64,000 bases of DNA from Raffaelea ambrosiae. Its lineage: Eukaryota > Ascomycota > Sordariomycetes > Ophiostomatales > Ophiostomataceae. Below the pieces are notes generated by a model. That model saw nothing but the letters and a program-made list of their open reading frames with translations. It was not told the origin of the DNA and searched no databases. Positions within the stretch are counted from its first letter, which is position 1. The number at the start of each line of letters is the position of its first letter. The stretch is taken from positions 3,240,857 to 3,304,856 of the forward strand of contig PCDI01000001.1 in assembly GCA_002778195.1 (NCBI GenBank), given 5' to 3'. Below are positions 1-10,605 of this stretch, in pieces. A program made the translations under genes and the position numbers.

Positions 1-2435
1 GCGCAAGATGACCAGCTTCCGGAAGCGGTCCCGGACCCAGGCCAGCCGTCCTGTTTTCTTGTACTGCGATCTTGCCAGCATGGAAAAGATCACTCCGCCT
101 TGCTCCATGGTCACCCGAAGTGCATGGACCACACTCTGTTCCCGTGTGTGGCGGCATATGTCCAATTTCAGGATCTCTGCGAGGAACTCGATCTTGTCCT
201 GCATTGGCTCCAGCATCTCTGGGGCCGAGGTGTCTACCCACCAACCTACATCAAAAACAAAGTTCAGTGGATGGCTCTCCCACCAAAACAACCGCGGGCA
301 GCAGATATCTGCCAGCTGATCGGGATGCCACTGGATCTCCCACTCTTGCTGGTTGAGCAGCCAGTAGCCTATGCTGAGCGGGAACGAGCCAGAATATGCC
401 CGCAAACTTTTGGGGAAATGCATATAGCAACACCTTCCTGTCATCGAGAGTGATATGAGCATCTCAAAGCCAGCGAAGGGATTCGTCCTTGCCATTTTAG
501 ACAGCTTCTTAAAGAGAAATATGGCATGGTCCCTGTCTAGCGGACTTGAGATGCTGTAGACGCTGGTGCCACAATAGGTGTGTAAGAAACTCATAGCCGG
601 GGTACTATCCCAGGGCAGAAGGACACGTTAGTATTGTATTTTGCCAAGCAACAGATAAAAAGAAGAGCAATGCATGCTTACTGGCCATCTTGTTCCTTGC
701 CACCCGCATCAACACCCATCTTTACTAGCAGGTCCGTAAGTGACTCGGCATCCTTTACCTGCTCTTGAAACCTTGAATTGCTTTCCCCGGCATCATGCTG
801 GTATTTTTGGGCAGCTTTGTCAGCGAACAAGAAACATATGAGAGTCAATGGGGATCACATTCTGCAATACTCACCCGAGGATAGCCGGAGACGAAATACA
901 TGCAATTCCGTCCTTCTTCATCAACATCGTAAGGGGAGGCCAAACCGGTATCGAACAGGTGGTGCACTTTGTGCAAATCGAGATCCATGCAAGCATAAAA
1001 AATCTCATCGTCTTTCGACCGCACGTTCACCGAACGGATGCCCCAGCTCGGCGAAGTGAGCCGTTGCCCCCGGTCCAGGAAGAATAGTTGCTGGGCTTTC
1101 GACAGCGACACGCCAGACGGCGACAGCCAAGATGGCAGGAGATATGTGAGCTTCCGCTTCACGTCCTGCCTTTTGTGTGGAGTATTGTAGTAGTCGGTTT
1201 CGAGTGGTTCGCGTGTGTACGTGACTGTCGTTTCTTGCACAGAGAGCGAGCCCAGGAGCATGTTCTGAGTCGTGTATTGCTCGCTCTTTGTGGACATCTT
1301 GTTCCACTCGCCTTTCGGTGGCTGGCGGCGTCTGGGGAGCTCGATCACATCGTCGTCTGTGTCGTTTTCAGCAGCAAATCCTGCTGAAGGCAGCAAGTGT
1401 GCGCGTGGACGGGGCTTGAGCGTCCGGCGGTATGGCGGCGGAGGGCCGAGAAGGTCGGCCGTTGACACAGTCTGCTCCAAGTAGTCCATGCGGATTTCGA
1501 GCGAGTTGAACTTGTCAATGACCTCATGCTTGCTGCTGCCAATTTTCTCCGAGAGAACAGTCGTTGCTGCCGCCAGACTAGCCGCCAGCTGCGTGTTTGT
1601 CAAGGGACGATCGCTGGTATCGCTGCCCCAGTCCTCCGTTGTTGTCCGGGACACTTGGCTGGCGGTCGATGTGCGGCTTTCCGTGAATTCGTTTCTCATG
1701 CCGCGGAATTCACGAGAGATGTCGGCGTGGCCGTATTCCTGCATTGTCGACAGGCTGGTTAGAGACCTGTCGATAGCCTGCAATCGGGAATCATGCCTCT
1801 CCCTGTAGAGAAAACACACACAGTGCTGTTAGAAAAACAGTGCCCAAACACTCAGAAGAACAATAAACCAGGGGGTTTTTAAAAAAAACGAAAAAAAAAC
1901 CACAGAAATGAAGGGGAACCCCTTCCCCCCCCCCCCCAAAAAAAAGAGAACAATGGCAACAAACTCCCAAAAAGATAACTCACGCTACTGAATGGGTGTA
2001 AGCTTGCTGAAGCAGCGACTTACACCGCTCCAAGCTGCCCAGCAGGCCATCCATGTCCGACTTCTTGAAGGCACTGCTAACCTGCACCCAATATCGCTTG
2101 TATCTTCTGGAGTGAAGATTCGGGTTGTTGTTCCGGACATACTCCTCAGCTTTTCCCATGGCGTCCAGGCAAAACTTGACTGTTCGATGGAGAACTGGAT
2201 CCTCGATTTCGATGTCTTCGCCTTCCTCGCTTTTGTTGTCCTTGGCCGCAGATTGATAAATCTTGTTGAAAATGTTGCTTGTAAGATCCAGCTCCTCGGC
2301 CATCTTGAGCATCCGCTCTGGGGCGTCTTTTATATCTTGGATGATGTCCCGGAGGGACATACAGCCTTTGGCCAACTGGCCGGCCACGCCACAGACGCCT
2401 ATGGCCGAACTAGCCACACCAAACACTTCTGCCAT
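1..2435 (-). CDS. HeLo-like N-terminal domain / ankyrin-type protein, copy A (3' end cut by window edge)
   Basis: Exons read 5' to 3' on the minus strand: 2435-1984, 1802-875, 797-682 and 604 to the window edge. All have GT donors, AG acceptors and a continuous frame, giving 700 visible residues. The first ~150 residues (starting MAEVFGVASSAIGVCG) resemble the helical N-terminal domains found on fungal STAND/NLR and HeLo/SesA-type proteins. Next come a helical linker with a Pro/Arg-rich insert and a conserved block (LPSWLS, then WGIRSVNVR). An ankyrin-like unit follows, ending ASPYDVDEEGRNC. Exon 4 starts a C-terminal domain shared with copy B, including WEIQWHPDQLAD. The protein is a clear paralogue of the gene at 7382-10605, with the same intron positions and phases (2, 0, 2). 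A role in non-self recognition or regulated cell death is inferred from domain type only; no NACHT or NB-ARC ATPase motif is visible. The stop codon lies outside the window. Confidence 0.82.
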
Positions 2436-3405
2436 CGTGACCCTTCAGAATGGGCAGCCAAGAAAGGCGATGGGGGACGAAAGCCAAAACATAAAGCGAA
2501 AAAGAAACAGGTGGGCAGGCCCAGGAGATAAAAGGTCGTCCATGGTCACGGCCTGCGACTGAAACTCTTGCCGCTGTCTAGGCACCCATCTCAGGAGGGC
2601 TGGCGACCTGCATACAGGGTGCATGAGGTTGGAGGCGGGCGCTTAGACACCCCTGAGGCCTCACCTGCGCCCAGCCAATCAATCCGCATTTTGTGCACAG
2701 CTTTGTTACATGGGGACAAGGCGACTTGCTAGGCACACTATGGACCTCGTTGTGGCTCAGCTTTAGAAAGCGGATCTACTCGTACAGGGAGTTTCAGTCA
2801 TTTGCAGCGGATGCGAAATAACAAAGTTTTGTGATAGCTGACTACCAAGCTAGTTACTTGGGTTAACTACTGCCCAAAGAAACCGGCTGCGTCACTTCAC
2901 TTGCTGGCAACACAAATACTTCGCACAAGGTTTGCAGTAGAAATAATATTTGCACAGTCGGTTAGCTGTATGTAGAGGCGCATTATTTCTGTTGGTTTTC
3001 TTGGTTTCGTTGTTAAGAGTGTGTGTTTTCAACCTATCTTATGCCACTAAAGAAAATCTAGATACTCTCCTTCTACTCTTTCTTTTCTTTATTTATAACC
3101 TTCTCGTTTATTTTTCACTTTGATATTTTTCAGAATAAACTTTCTTTGCTTTATTATTAAGTTTGTACTATGTACAACGACGAGATGCATCCCATCGTCT
3201 CGTTATTCATGCAGGGGGGTGTCATAAAACCATTTACCGCTTAATCCACCCAAACAGTGCAAATGCAATGCAACTCCTCTTCATTTCATGAGTCGTAACG
3301 AATGCTTGGATCTTATGATAGTCTTTTTTTTTTTTTTTTTTTGGTCGTGTATATGGGTGAGATTTGTTTTCTCCTTTCGCCTTTATACAGCGTTGTTTTC
3401 GCGCC
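2436..3405. other. Intergenic region between copy A and the hexose transporter
   Basis: No open frame here looks like a gene. The left part is the promoter of copy A and holds the conserved block at 2637-2684. The middle (about 2800-3200) is A/T-rich. A run of 19 T lies at 3324-3342, just past the transporter stop on its 3' side, so it probably falls in or near that gene's 3' untranslated region. Confidence 0.5.
2637..2684 (-). promoter_or_regulatory. Conserved upstream block of HeLo-like gene A
   Basis: Read on the minus strand, GATTGATTGG (2684-2675, containing an inverted CCAAT box) is followed by CTAAGCGCCC (2646-2637). Both decamers, with the same 38-bp start-to-start spacing, occur upstream of paralogue B at 7089-7136. 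Similar sequence surrounds them in both places. The block starts 249 bp before the start codon. It is either a retained promoter element or sequence carried along in the duplication. Confidence 0.6.
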
Positions 3406-5157
3406 TTAGACAGCGTTGCTGGTGCTATGGGGTTCGACAACACCGTTCTCGTTGTGCTCCAGAGAAGCAAACTCGGTGCCGGCCTTTCTCCGAATGGCAG
3501 CGATCTGTTCCGGCGGAGGAGCCACCCAGTTGGCGCTGTTCCAGGCATGGACGCCCTCGAGGTACATGGTGTCAATCTCCTCGAGGGTACGGCCCTGGCC
3601 TTCGATGACGAAGAAGTAGATGGCCAAGGCACCCAGGACGTTGCAGCCTGCAAAGACGTAGCCGTAGCGGAAGTCAATGTCCTTGGTGATGAACGGAGTG
3701 AAGAAAGCAAGCAAGAAATTCCAGATCCAGTTGCTGGCGGTAGCAAGGGACATGGCGGTGGCACGGTAGCGCGACGGGTAGATCTCAGCCATGATGGTCC
3801 AGATCATGGGGCCCCATGTGGTGGCGAAGCCCAGAATGAAGAAACAGGCGAAAACAATCATAGCGATACCGGCACTCCGGGTCTGGCTTGGGTCGTCACG
3901 GTCCAGAGAGAAGTGACCGACCGAGGCAAAGATCAGGAAGCAGATAAACATCCACACGGAGCCAGTAAGAAGAGACTTGCGGCGACCATAGTGCTCAATC
4001 AGGTACAGGCCAATGAAGGTGGTGACGAAGTTGACCGTGTTCAGGATGATCTGCGTGATGTACGAGTCGATGTTGACAGACTCGAAGATGGTCGTGCCGT
4101 AGTAGAAGAAGTAGTTGGCACCGGTCAGCTGCTGCAGGGCCTGGATGAGCATACCCAGGAAGATACGGTAGGCCATGGTGGGTGCGCGGAACATGTTGAT
4201 GTACTCCTTGACGAAGCCGACCTTGATCTGGCTCTCGGCCTTGAGCTTGCTGTCGATTTCGTCCATCTGCGAGCGGATGGCCCAGTGGTTTTCGGGAGCG
4301 CCATACACGCCGCACAGAGACTTTCGAGCCTGGTCGACCTTGCCATGCCGGTAGTCGTAACGCGGTGTTTCTGGCAGGCCCCAGATACCGAAACCCAGGA
4401 CGATGGTCCACAGCCAGCCCAGACCGATGATGATACGCCACGACGCCGAGCTCTCGGGATGGTGGGACACAGTACCGTAGTTGAAGCAGGCAGCCAGGAA
4501 GATGCCAAATGTGATGAAGAGCTGGTAGGTGGAGATCAGGGCACCACGAATCCATGGCGGTGCGCTTTCGCCCTGGTACATGGGCACAAGCAGACTGAGT
4601 GCGCCAACGCCCCAACCAGAAACGAAACGGCCAATCATGAACTGGTACCACTTGTCGATGGAGGCGATTTGGATGATGAAGCCAATGGATGTGATCAGGC
4701 TCCAGAAGGATATAGACGCCCGACGACCGATCCGGTCTGCGATTGGCGCAGCGATGAGGGCACCCAGCAGGGTACCAATGGACAGGAGACCCACGATCAG
4801 GCCGGACCGCACCGTGCTGAAGTGGTAGGTGCCATCGCCACCACTCTGGCCAAAGCGGCGGAGGAAGTCTGGCATCTCGAGGAAGCCTGAGATTTGGCCG
4901 GTGTCGTAACCAAAGCTGCACATATACGGTTAGCATGTGTACTGTGTGGGACCCCAAAAAAAAGGGACTCAGGGGTAAGGAATAGAGACTTACATCATGC
5001 CGCCCATGGAGACCAAGGCACCCATGATGAGAGATTTCTTTGTGAAACGGGGCAGCGGCGAGTAGTCAACGGCTGGAGCGTCGCTCTGCTTCTCGCGCTC
5101 AGCGGCTTCCCGCTGGGCGTCGAAGTAGACGGTGAATACACCGGTTGGTTTCTTCAT
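3406..5157 (-). CDS. MFS hexose transporter (sugar porter family)
   Basis: Two exons, 5157-4994 and 4915-3406, join to 557 codons. The 78-bp intron has donor GTAAGT, a GCTAAC branch point and a TGCAG acceptor, and it splits the Ile codon in GGMIFGYDTGQISG. This is a plasma-membrane sugar:proton or facilitative glucose carrier of the HXT/HGT type. Supporting motifs are FGYDTGQISG after helix 1, GRRASI in the loop between helices 2 and 3, LPETPRYDYRHGK after helix 6, and PSRYRATAMS near helix 10-11. About twelve hydrophobic segments are present, with short cytosolic ends. Length is normal for fungal hexose carriers. It sits between the two divergent HeLo-like genes. Substrate preference (glucose, or another hexose) cannot be read from sequence. 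Confidence 0.93.
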
Positions 5158-6610
5158 GATGAAGGGAGTCTTGGCAACGGTGATGATTCACAAAGATGTG
5201 GTGATAAAAAAAGTGATGATGGAAAAAGGGTGATATGATGATGATAATAAGAATCGATAAGACAACCACGAATGTAGTATCCAGTGGCAACTGTAGAAGA
5301 AGTGTGAAGACCAATGAAAGTCTTTAAATGTTGTGATTTATATGCTGTACACAATACCACGCTCCTCAACCCCAAGATGCATCTTCTGCTGGCCTATTTA
5401 TCTACACCCAGAAGAACAGGCCCATTGGCCATGTCCTGCTCTGGACCGCATCTTCCCTGACGTCAGTGATGGGCGTGACTGGCAGGATTCTCGACGACAC
5501 TTGGGATTTGCAAACAACCTGACCCCCGAATCGGCCCTTCTATCACGGGAACAAGCCCAAAAAGCACCGGGGACGTATCCACTTACCCCGGCTTGGCTGT
5601 GTACGGAAAGACCCCGACGCATCGGTATGGGCACGAGACAGCCTGGAGAAGGCCGTGGGCACTGCCAGCAGCGCCTGTTACAGTGACTACAGCATTCCCG
5701 AGCCTTCCGGCGCGGCCTTAGTCAGTCGTGGGTCCCCAGCAAACGGGGGGAGGCTGCAACGTTTGTTTTGTGAGCCTGCCCTTACCGTCCTACTGCCATG
5801 TTTCCACATTGAGGCCCCAATGCCGCCGAGGTTGCACCATTACCCACAGACCGTTCATTTGGACTGGACGAAAGCGACTCTCCGCCCCAGAGAAAGTCCG
5901 GGGTTGCGCCAGCAAGATACGCCTGCACGAATCGACGGAGGTTTGGGCACCCCGACTTGCGGGAGAGAGGGTAGGATTCAAGGCTCAGGTCGAGTGTACG
6001 AGTTACGAGTACGCGTACTGTCTGCTTCGACAAGAGACATTGGACGTGCAAGGTTCGTCTTTGGAATCATTGGGAAGCACTGGGCAAGACCAGATGGTAG
6101 GCCGTAGAAGATTCAGGATCCTGGCCGGTCAGGCCAAACCTCGAGTTGGCCTCGGAGTGCCGGCGTTCGCGCAATCCTCACAGAACGGGGACGTAGGATG
6201 AAAGTTTTCTGACCCCATGTTCTCATTCGGTTCCGAGGCCGGCTCGGATGTCGGCTCGTCCTGAAATCAACATCAGGTCCAGAGGTAGGAATGGAAAGTA
6301 CGAGATGCAGAAAAAAAAAAAAGCCCAAAACAGCAAGAGGCAAAGAAAAACTTGGGTCAGGTGGGTCGATGCCACGTGATGGTACGCGTTTGCTATCCGT
6401 TGCTGTGCCTTTTTCGACTTCAACTGGCAGGCTCCCTCTGGTCAGCCCGGGCAGACCACGGGAACACCAATGCCTGGGAGGCAAGTCTCGCACTGGCCAG
6501 TGGTCGGGGCCACGGCCTTGTTTCTACACCGACAATGGCTATCCCGTCATGCATTTGCATTGTTACCAACGCATCGTGCGACAGTGGTACCTTGAACAAC
6601 AAAGTGTTGC

Positions 6611-6650
6611 TTTGCCGTTCTTTGCCGTTCTTTACAGTTCTTTACAGAGA
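6611..6650. repeat. Four-unit 10-bp tandem repeat
   Basis: Two perfect copies of TTTGCCGTTC are followed by two diverged units, TTTACAGTTC and TTTACAGAGA. It is a short minisatellite in the transporter/gene B intergenic region, with no coding role visible. Confidence 0.6.
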
Positions 6651-7088
6651 TGGCGCCAGATCACGTGTGCTCACGTGCATAACTTGTACCTAGTTCTCAC
6701 AAGTCTGTTTCCGTGGAACTGTGTCCGTCTTGCCCCAGCACCTTCTTCACTAGGATGGCGTCGAAGCCGTTTATTTTGTCTGGTGAGGCTGGGGCCGAGG
6801 AGATAGGCCTACTCTACGGAACAAGGCTAGCCCACTTTCTCGCTGGTGAGAATGGGAGAAATGTCGAAACACCCAGGCCGTCCATTTTCATGAGCGCCAA
6901 AAAGCATTCGCTGTGATGTTTTCAATTCTTCTGCAAGCCCCTGCGAAATGCATTGCATGTCGGACACGAGCACGTAAATGGAAAACACGTCACAAATACT
7001 GCAGACCTGTGTTTTGGAGGCTGTGCACCCTGTTAAGCCGCCTTGTATCCCGCCTGTCAAATCGCAGCAAATCTATGCGGAAGATGCA

Positions 7089-7136
7089 GATTGATTGGGT
7101 GAACGCGGTAGAGATCTCAGGGATGCCTAAGCGCCC
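7089..7136 (+). promoter_or_regulatory. Conserved upstream block of HeLo-like gene B
   Basis: GATTGATTGG (7089-7098) and CTAAGCGCCC (7127-7136) repeat the arrangement upstream of copy A, with identical 38-bp spacing. The block begins 293 bp before the start codon. The inverted CCAAT box inside the first decamer is a plausible binding site for the fungal CCAAT-binding complex; that assignment is inference. Confidence 0.6.
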
Positions 7137-7381
7137 ACGCCAATTCTCCTACACACCCTACATGGCCGTGTTGCAGGCTGGAGGCTGTGAGGCCTGCCTG
7201 GATGGCCTCCTTGGTTTCATCGGCTGAGACCATGGCCATGATAATTGCGTATGGCCTTGGCCACCCCTCCTCTCCAAGACTCTTCTATCTTTGCTTATTT
7301 TCATGTTCCCTGCTATCCCAGCTTCTCGTCTTTTGGGTTTTTGCTGTATAGCGAACGGTTCCCGTTCGCAGCTTGTTCGCG

Positions 7382-10300
7382 ATGGCTGAAATATTCGGTA
7401 CCGCAAGCAGCGCGATCGGCGTCATTGGCGTGGCTGGCCAGATCGCCAGAGGCTGCATTTCTCTCCGCGATATTATCAAGGATATTCAAGATGCGCCTGC
7501 CACCATGGCCGAAATGGCCAAGGAGCTGGACATGTTTAACGATGTGGTCCAGGCCATCGAGGCCTCCTTTGCCAACAGCTCCCGTTCGGTCCTCCAGATG
7601 GAACTGGGCGCTACGGGACACGATGGCAGCACCCTGGAACAGACCATCCAGCATTGCCGTGAAAGAATGGAAAAGGCGCTCAAACTTGTCAGGCGCAACG
7701 ATCCCACACAACACGAGAAGAAATACAAAAGAGCCTGGGCCCAATTTCGCAGTGCCTTCACGAAGTCTGACATGGACAAACTCGTCTCGAGCCTAGACCG
7801 ATCCAAGACGATGCTTTTGCAGACATATTCCCACACTATAGGGTTTGTACAAATCAGCCAACGAGGCGTTTTTTTGGCCCCCCTTTTTTTGTTCACACGT
7901 TTTCCTTTGGGGACAAGCTGACAGTGCGGATTCCTCTCCAGCGAAAAACAGTGGGCACGATTAGAAGAGCTCGACGCCTCCATGGGTAGTTTGCTATCCG
8001 ATCATCAAACCAGCCGATCCCGTACCTGGCGCATGCTTCGAGAGACATCCGACAAGCTCGACAATATCCACAGCGACATCTCTGGGCTGCAGGATATGCG
8101 GTCTCGGGACATCACCAAGACGGACCTAGCCGCCGGGCTGGCGGCCGTGACGTCCATGCTAGACAGCAAGATCGAAGTCGGCAACCACACGACCTTGCGC
8201 GAAGTGCAGTCCCTCCGGATCGAGCTGGTTTCGAACAACAAACGATTAGAGGACCTGGAAAAAGAGCCTCGCAGTTCGTTGCAGCTCCAAGAGTCGCAGG
8301 TTGTGGCTAGGAAGGCACGCCGGGCACCTCGTGTCCCCCCAAGAAGTTCCTGGAACAAAATCTCTTCCAAGGGCGACGATTATTTGCTCCGGATACCATT
8401 CTTTGGCACAGTGGCAGTTCAAGAAACAACCGTGACATATGGCCGCGACGAGGACGATGCTTGCTATTACCGGCGTCCCGATAAAAAGCAGGGAGTCACA
8501 ACAAAAATCAGCTACATGCTCCCGTCGTGGCTCTCTTCGTACGGCTTGACCTTCTACAAAGAAGGCCATGTGTTCTTCACTGGCCAGGAAGTAAGGTTTG
8601 GCTCGCCACACTGGGGGCTTGAGACCATCAATGTCCGGGAAACGAGCTCCGATATATTTCTTGCTTGTATGAGCCATGACCTGGACGAGGTGCGGCGATT
8701 ATTTGACGACGGCTATGCTTCCCCGTACGACGTGGACGAAGATGGCCGGAACTGTTTGTTTTTTCTGACCAGCTTCCCTCTGGTGAGTCAAGCGCGAACC
8801 CCCCCAAAGCCCGCCTGCATCGAAGAAGTGTTCTAACACGGAAAACAGAGCGGATACACCAAAGGCGGCGCAGAAGAGTTTCACTCGAAACTCGACGTCA
8901 CTAGCTCTATCATTGACTTGCTTCTGGATATGGGCGTGGACAGCGGCGTCGGTGGCCAAAACTCTGATGGACGGTAAGCCGGCCGGAACGGTTTCCTGTT
9001 TCTTCGTTATCGTCCCACCTATCGTTGATGGCATGCTGACATCTTGAAAGGGTACCCGCCATGGAATTTATTGAACACTATTGCAGCTCCAGGTTCCTCG
9101 GAGACCTGGACGAAGAACGACCTCTGGCGCTTTTCAAAAAACTGTGGGAGTCGGCCAAGACGAGCCCTCTATCTGGACACGACGTACTTCTGGAAGTCTC
9201 GATGTTTAATTGCTTTTGCAATTTGTCTTTCCAGGAGGCGCTCGCGGGCTCGTACAGCACTTTCCCCAAGAATGCTGCCTTGTGGCTGATCAGCCAAGAA
9301 GAGTGGGATATCCAGTGGCACCCGGATCAACTGGCAGAAATGTGTTCGCCAAGGCCGGCGTGGTGGTCCAAGGACACATTCGAGATATACCTGACGATCG
9401 AGTATTGGATTTCATCGACTTACGAGAATATATACGACTACTTACACACAAAGTTGATGGTCTTGACCAGGTTTCTACAGACCGACATCTGCAAGACCAG
9501 CCGCTATGCCAGCGTCGTCCATGCTCTTCAAGTGTCTATGGAGCAGGGGGGATTCATCTTCAATGCCTTCACAAAGAAGTTGTACTACGAAAATGGGGAA
9601 GTCGCCTGGGTCCGACACCGTTTCCGGAAATTGGTCTTGCTGCGGTCTTGGCTAGCAGTCGTCTTTCGGCTCCTACTGTTGTATGGGCGCACCGGCACCC
9701 GAGCTGGCCCGGGGGATTTCGTGCAATTCCTGAAGTTTGGCCAAGACCAGAACCTGAGAGTCAGCTCCGCTTTTGTCGAGGCTTATGCTGCTGTTTTCTT
9801 CCCTCCAAGCAGGGAACAGAGCAACGACGAGGAAGCACCTGAGGGGCGGAAGAAGCAGAGCACAGAGAAGAAAAAGCAAAAGTTCGGAGGTATTCGCCCT
9901 TTGTCCAAGCCAGCCCCCAGCCCCGATGATGACGAAAGCGAGGGCTGGAAGACAGATGACGGCGAAGACAGTGACGAGGAAGACGGTGAAGATACGGAGT
10001 GTTCCAGCGACGACGATGAAGATGCGTTTACTGAGGCCTCTACGGAGTCTATGCAAAACAGCATTCTACAGGAAAAAGAAGGTACAGCTCTGTACTGGGA
10101 CCAGCCGCAGCAACCGCGTTGCCGGCGAGCCTACTTCTTCTTCCCTCGCTGCGCCTGTTTACGGCGTGCCAGTCCGTACTCGGCCTGCGCGATTCGCATA
10201 CGCCATATCCTTAAAAGCAGCAGACGCGTACGCCGGGATCCCCGTATCACGCGTGTTCGGCGCCGGCGCCCAGCATCTCCCGAAGAGCAAGAGACAAAAG

Positions 10301-10605
10301 TGTGCGTGCAACCGTCGGACAAGTACGACTTTGACCACGACTGGGAAACCGAGGATGAGTGGGAGTCTGGCTACATGCTGGAATCGGCTGTCGATGTGAT
10401 CCCGCTGGACACGACCAACCCACAAATGATTGGCAAGCAACACTACATCGGCGAAAGGGACTTTGACTGCGATTTCTGGGTTCCGATGTTCAATCAAGTC
10501 AAGGTGTCCAGGGGGTGGAAGAAACGGCCGGCATCAGAGTGGGAGGAAGCAAAAGCCGACGCGCTCAAGAGAACGGGATTGGCTTCTAAGGATATTCGGA
10601 CATAA
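7382..10605 (+). CDS. HeLo-like N-terminal domain / ankyrin-type protein, copy B (complete)
   Basis: Four exons, 7382-7842, 7942-8782, 8849-8973 and 9051-10605, encode 993 residues. I chose the ATG at 7382 rather than the in-frame ATG at 7373 because it aligns with the MAEVFG start of copy A. Residues 1-153 form the fungal HeLo/STAND-like helical N-terminus (MAEIFGTASSAIGVIG). A charged linker follows, then the block LPSWLSSYGLTFYKEG and ankyrin-like units (SDIFLACMSHDLDEVRRLF; ASPYDVDEDGRNC; IIDLLLDMGVD). The exon 4 domain shared with copy A includes EWDIQWHPDQLAEM and VRHRFRKLVLLR. The C-terminal third has a strongly acidic stretch of Asp/Glu/Ser and then an Arg-rich segment. No nucleotide-binding motif is visible. 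A signalling or incompatibility role is inferred from the N-terminal domain and has no direct support here. Confidence 0.85.

Larger units (their letters stand above)
5158..7381. other. Intergenic region: shared upstream area of the transporter and HeLo-like gene B
   Basis: This 2.2-kb stretch lies between divergent start codons. No open frame in it has protein-like composition or a recognisable motif. It holds one TACTCGTA-type octamer (reverse form, 6004-6011), a four-unit decamer repeat at 6611-6650 and the conserved promoter block of gene B at 7089-7136. Regulatory sequence for both flanking genes is the simplest reading. Confidence 0.5.

Noticed and set aside
3364..4890. 508-codon plus-strand frame across the hexose transporter
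   Set aside because: Antisense shadow; the minus strand encodes all sugar-porter motifs and the splice junction.
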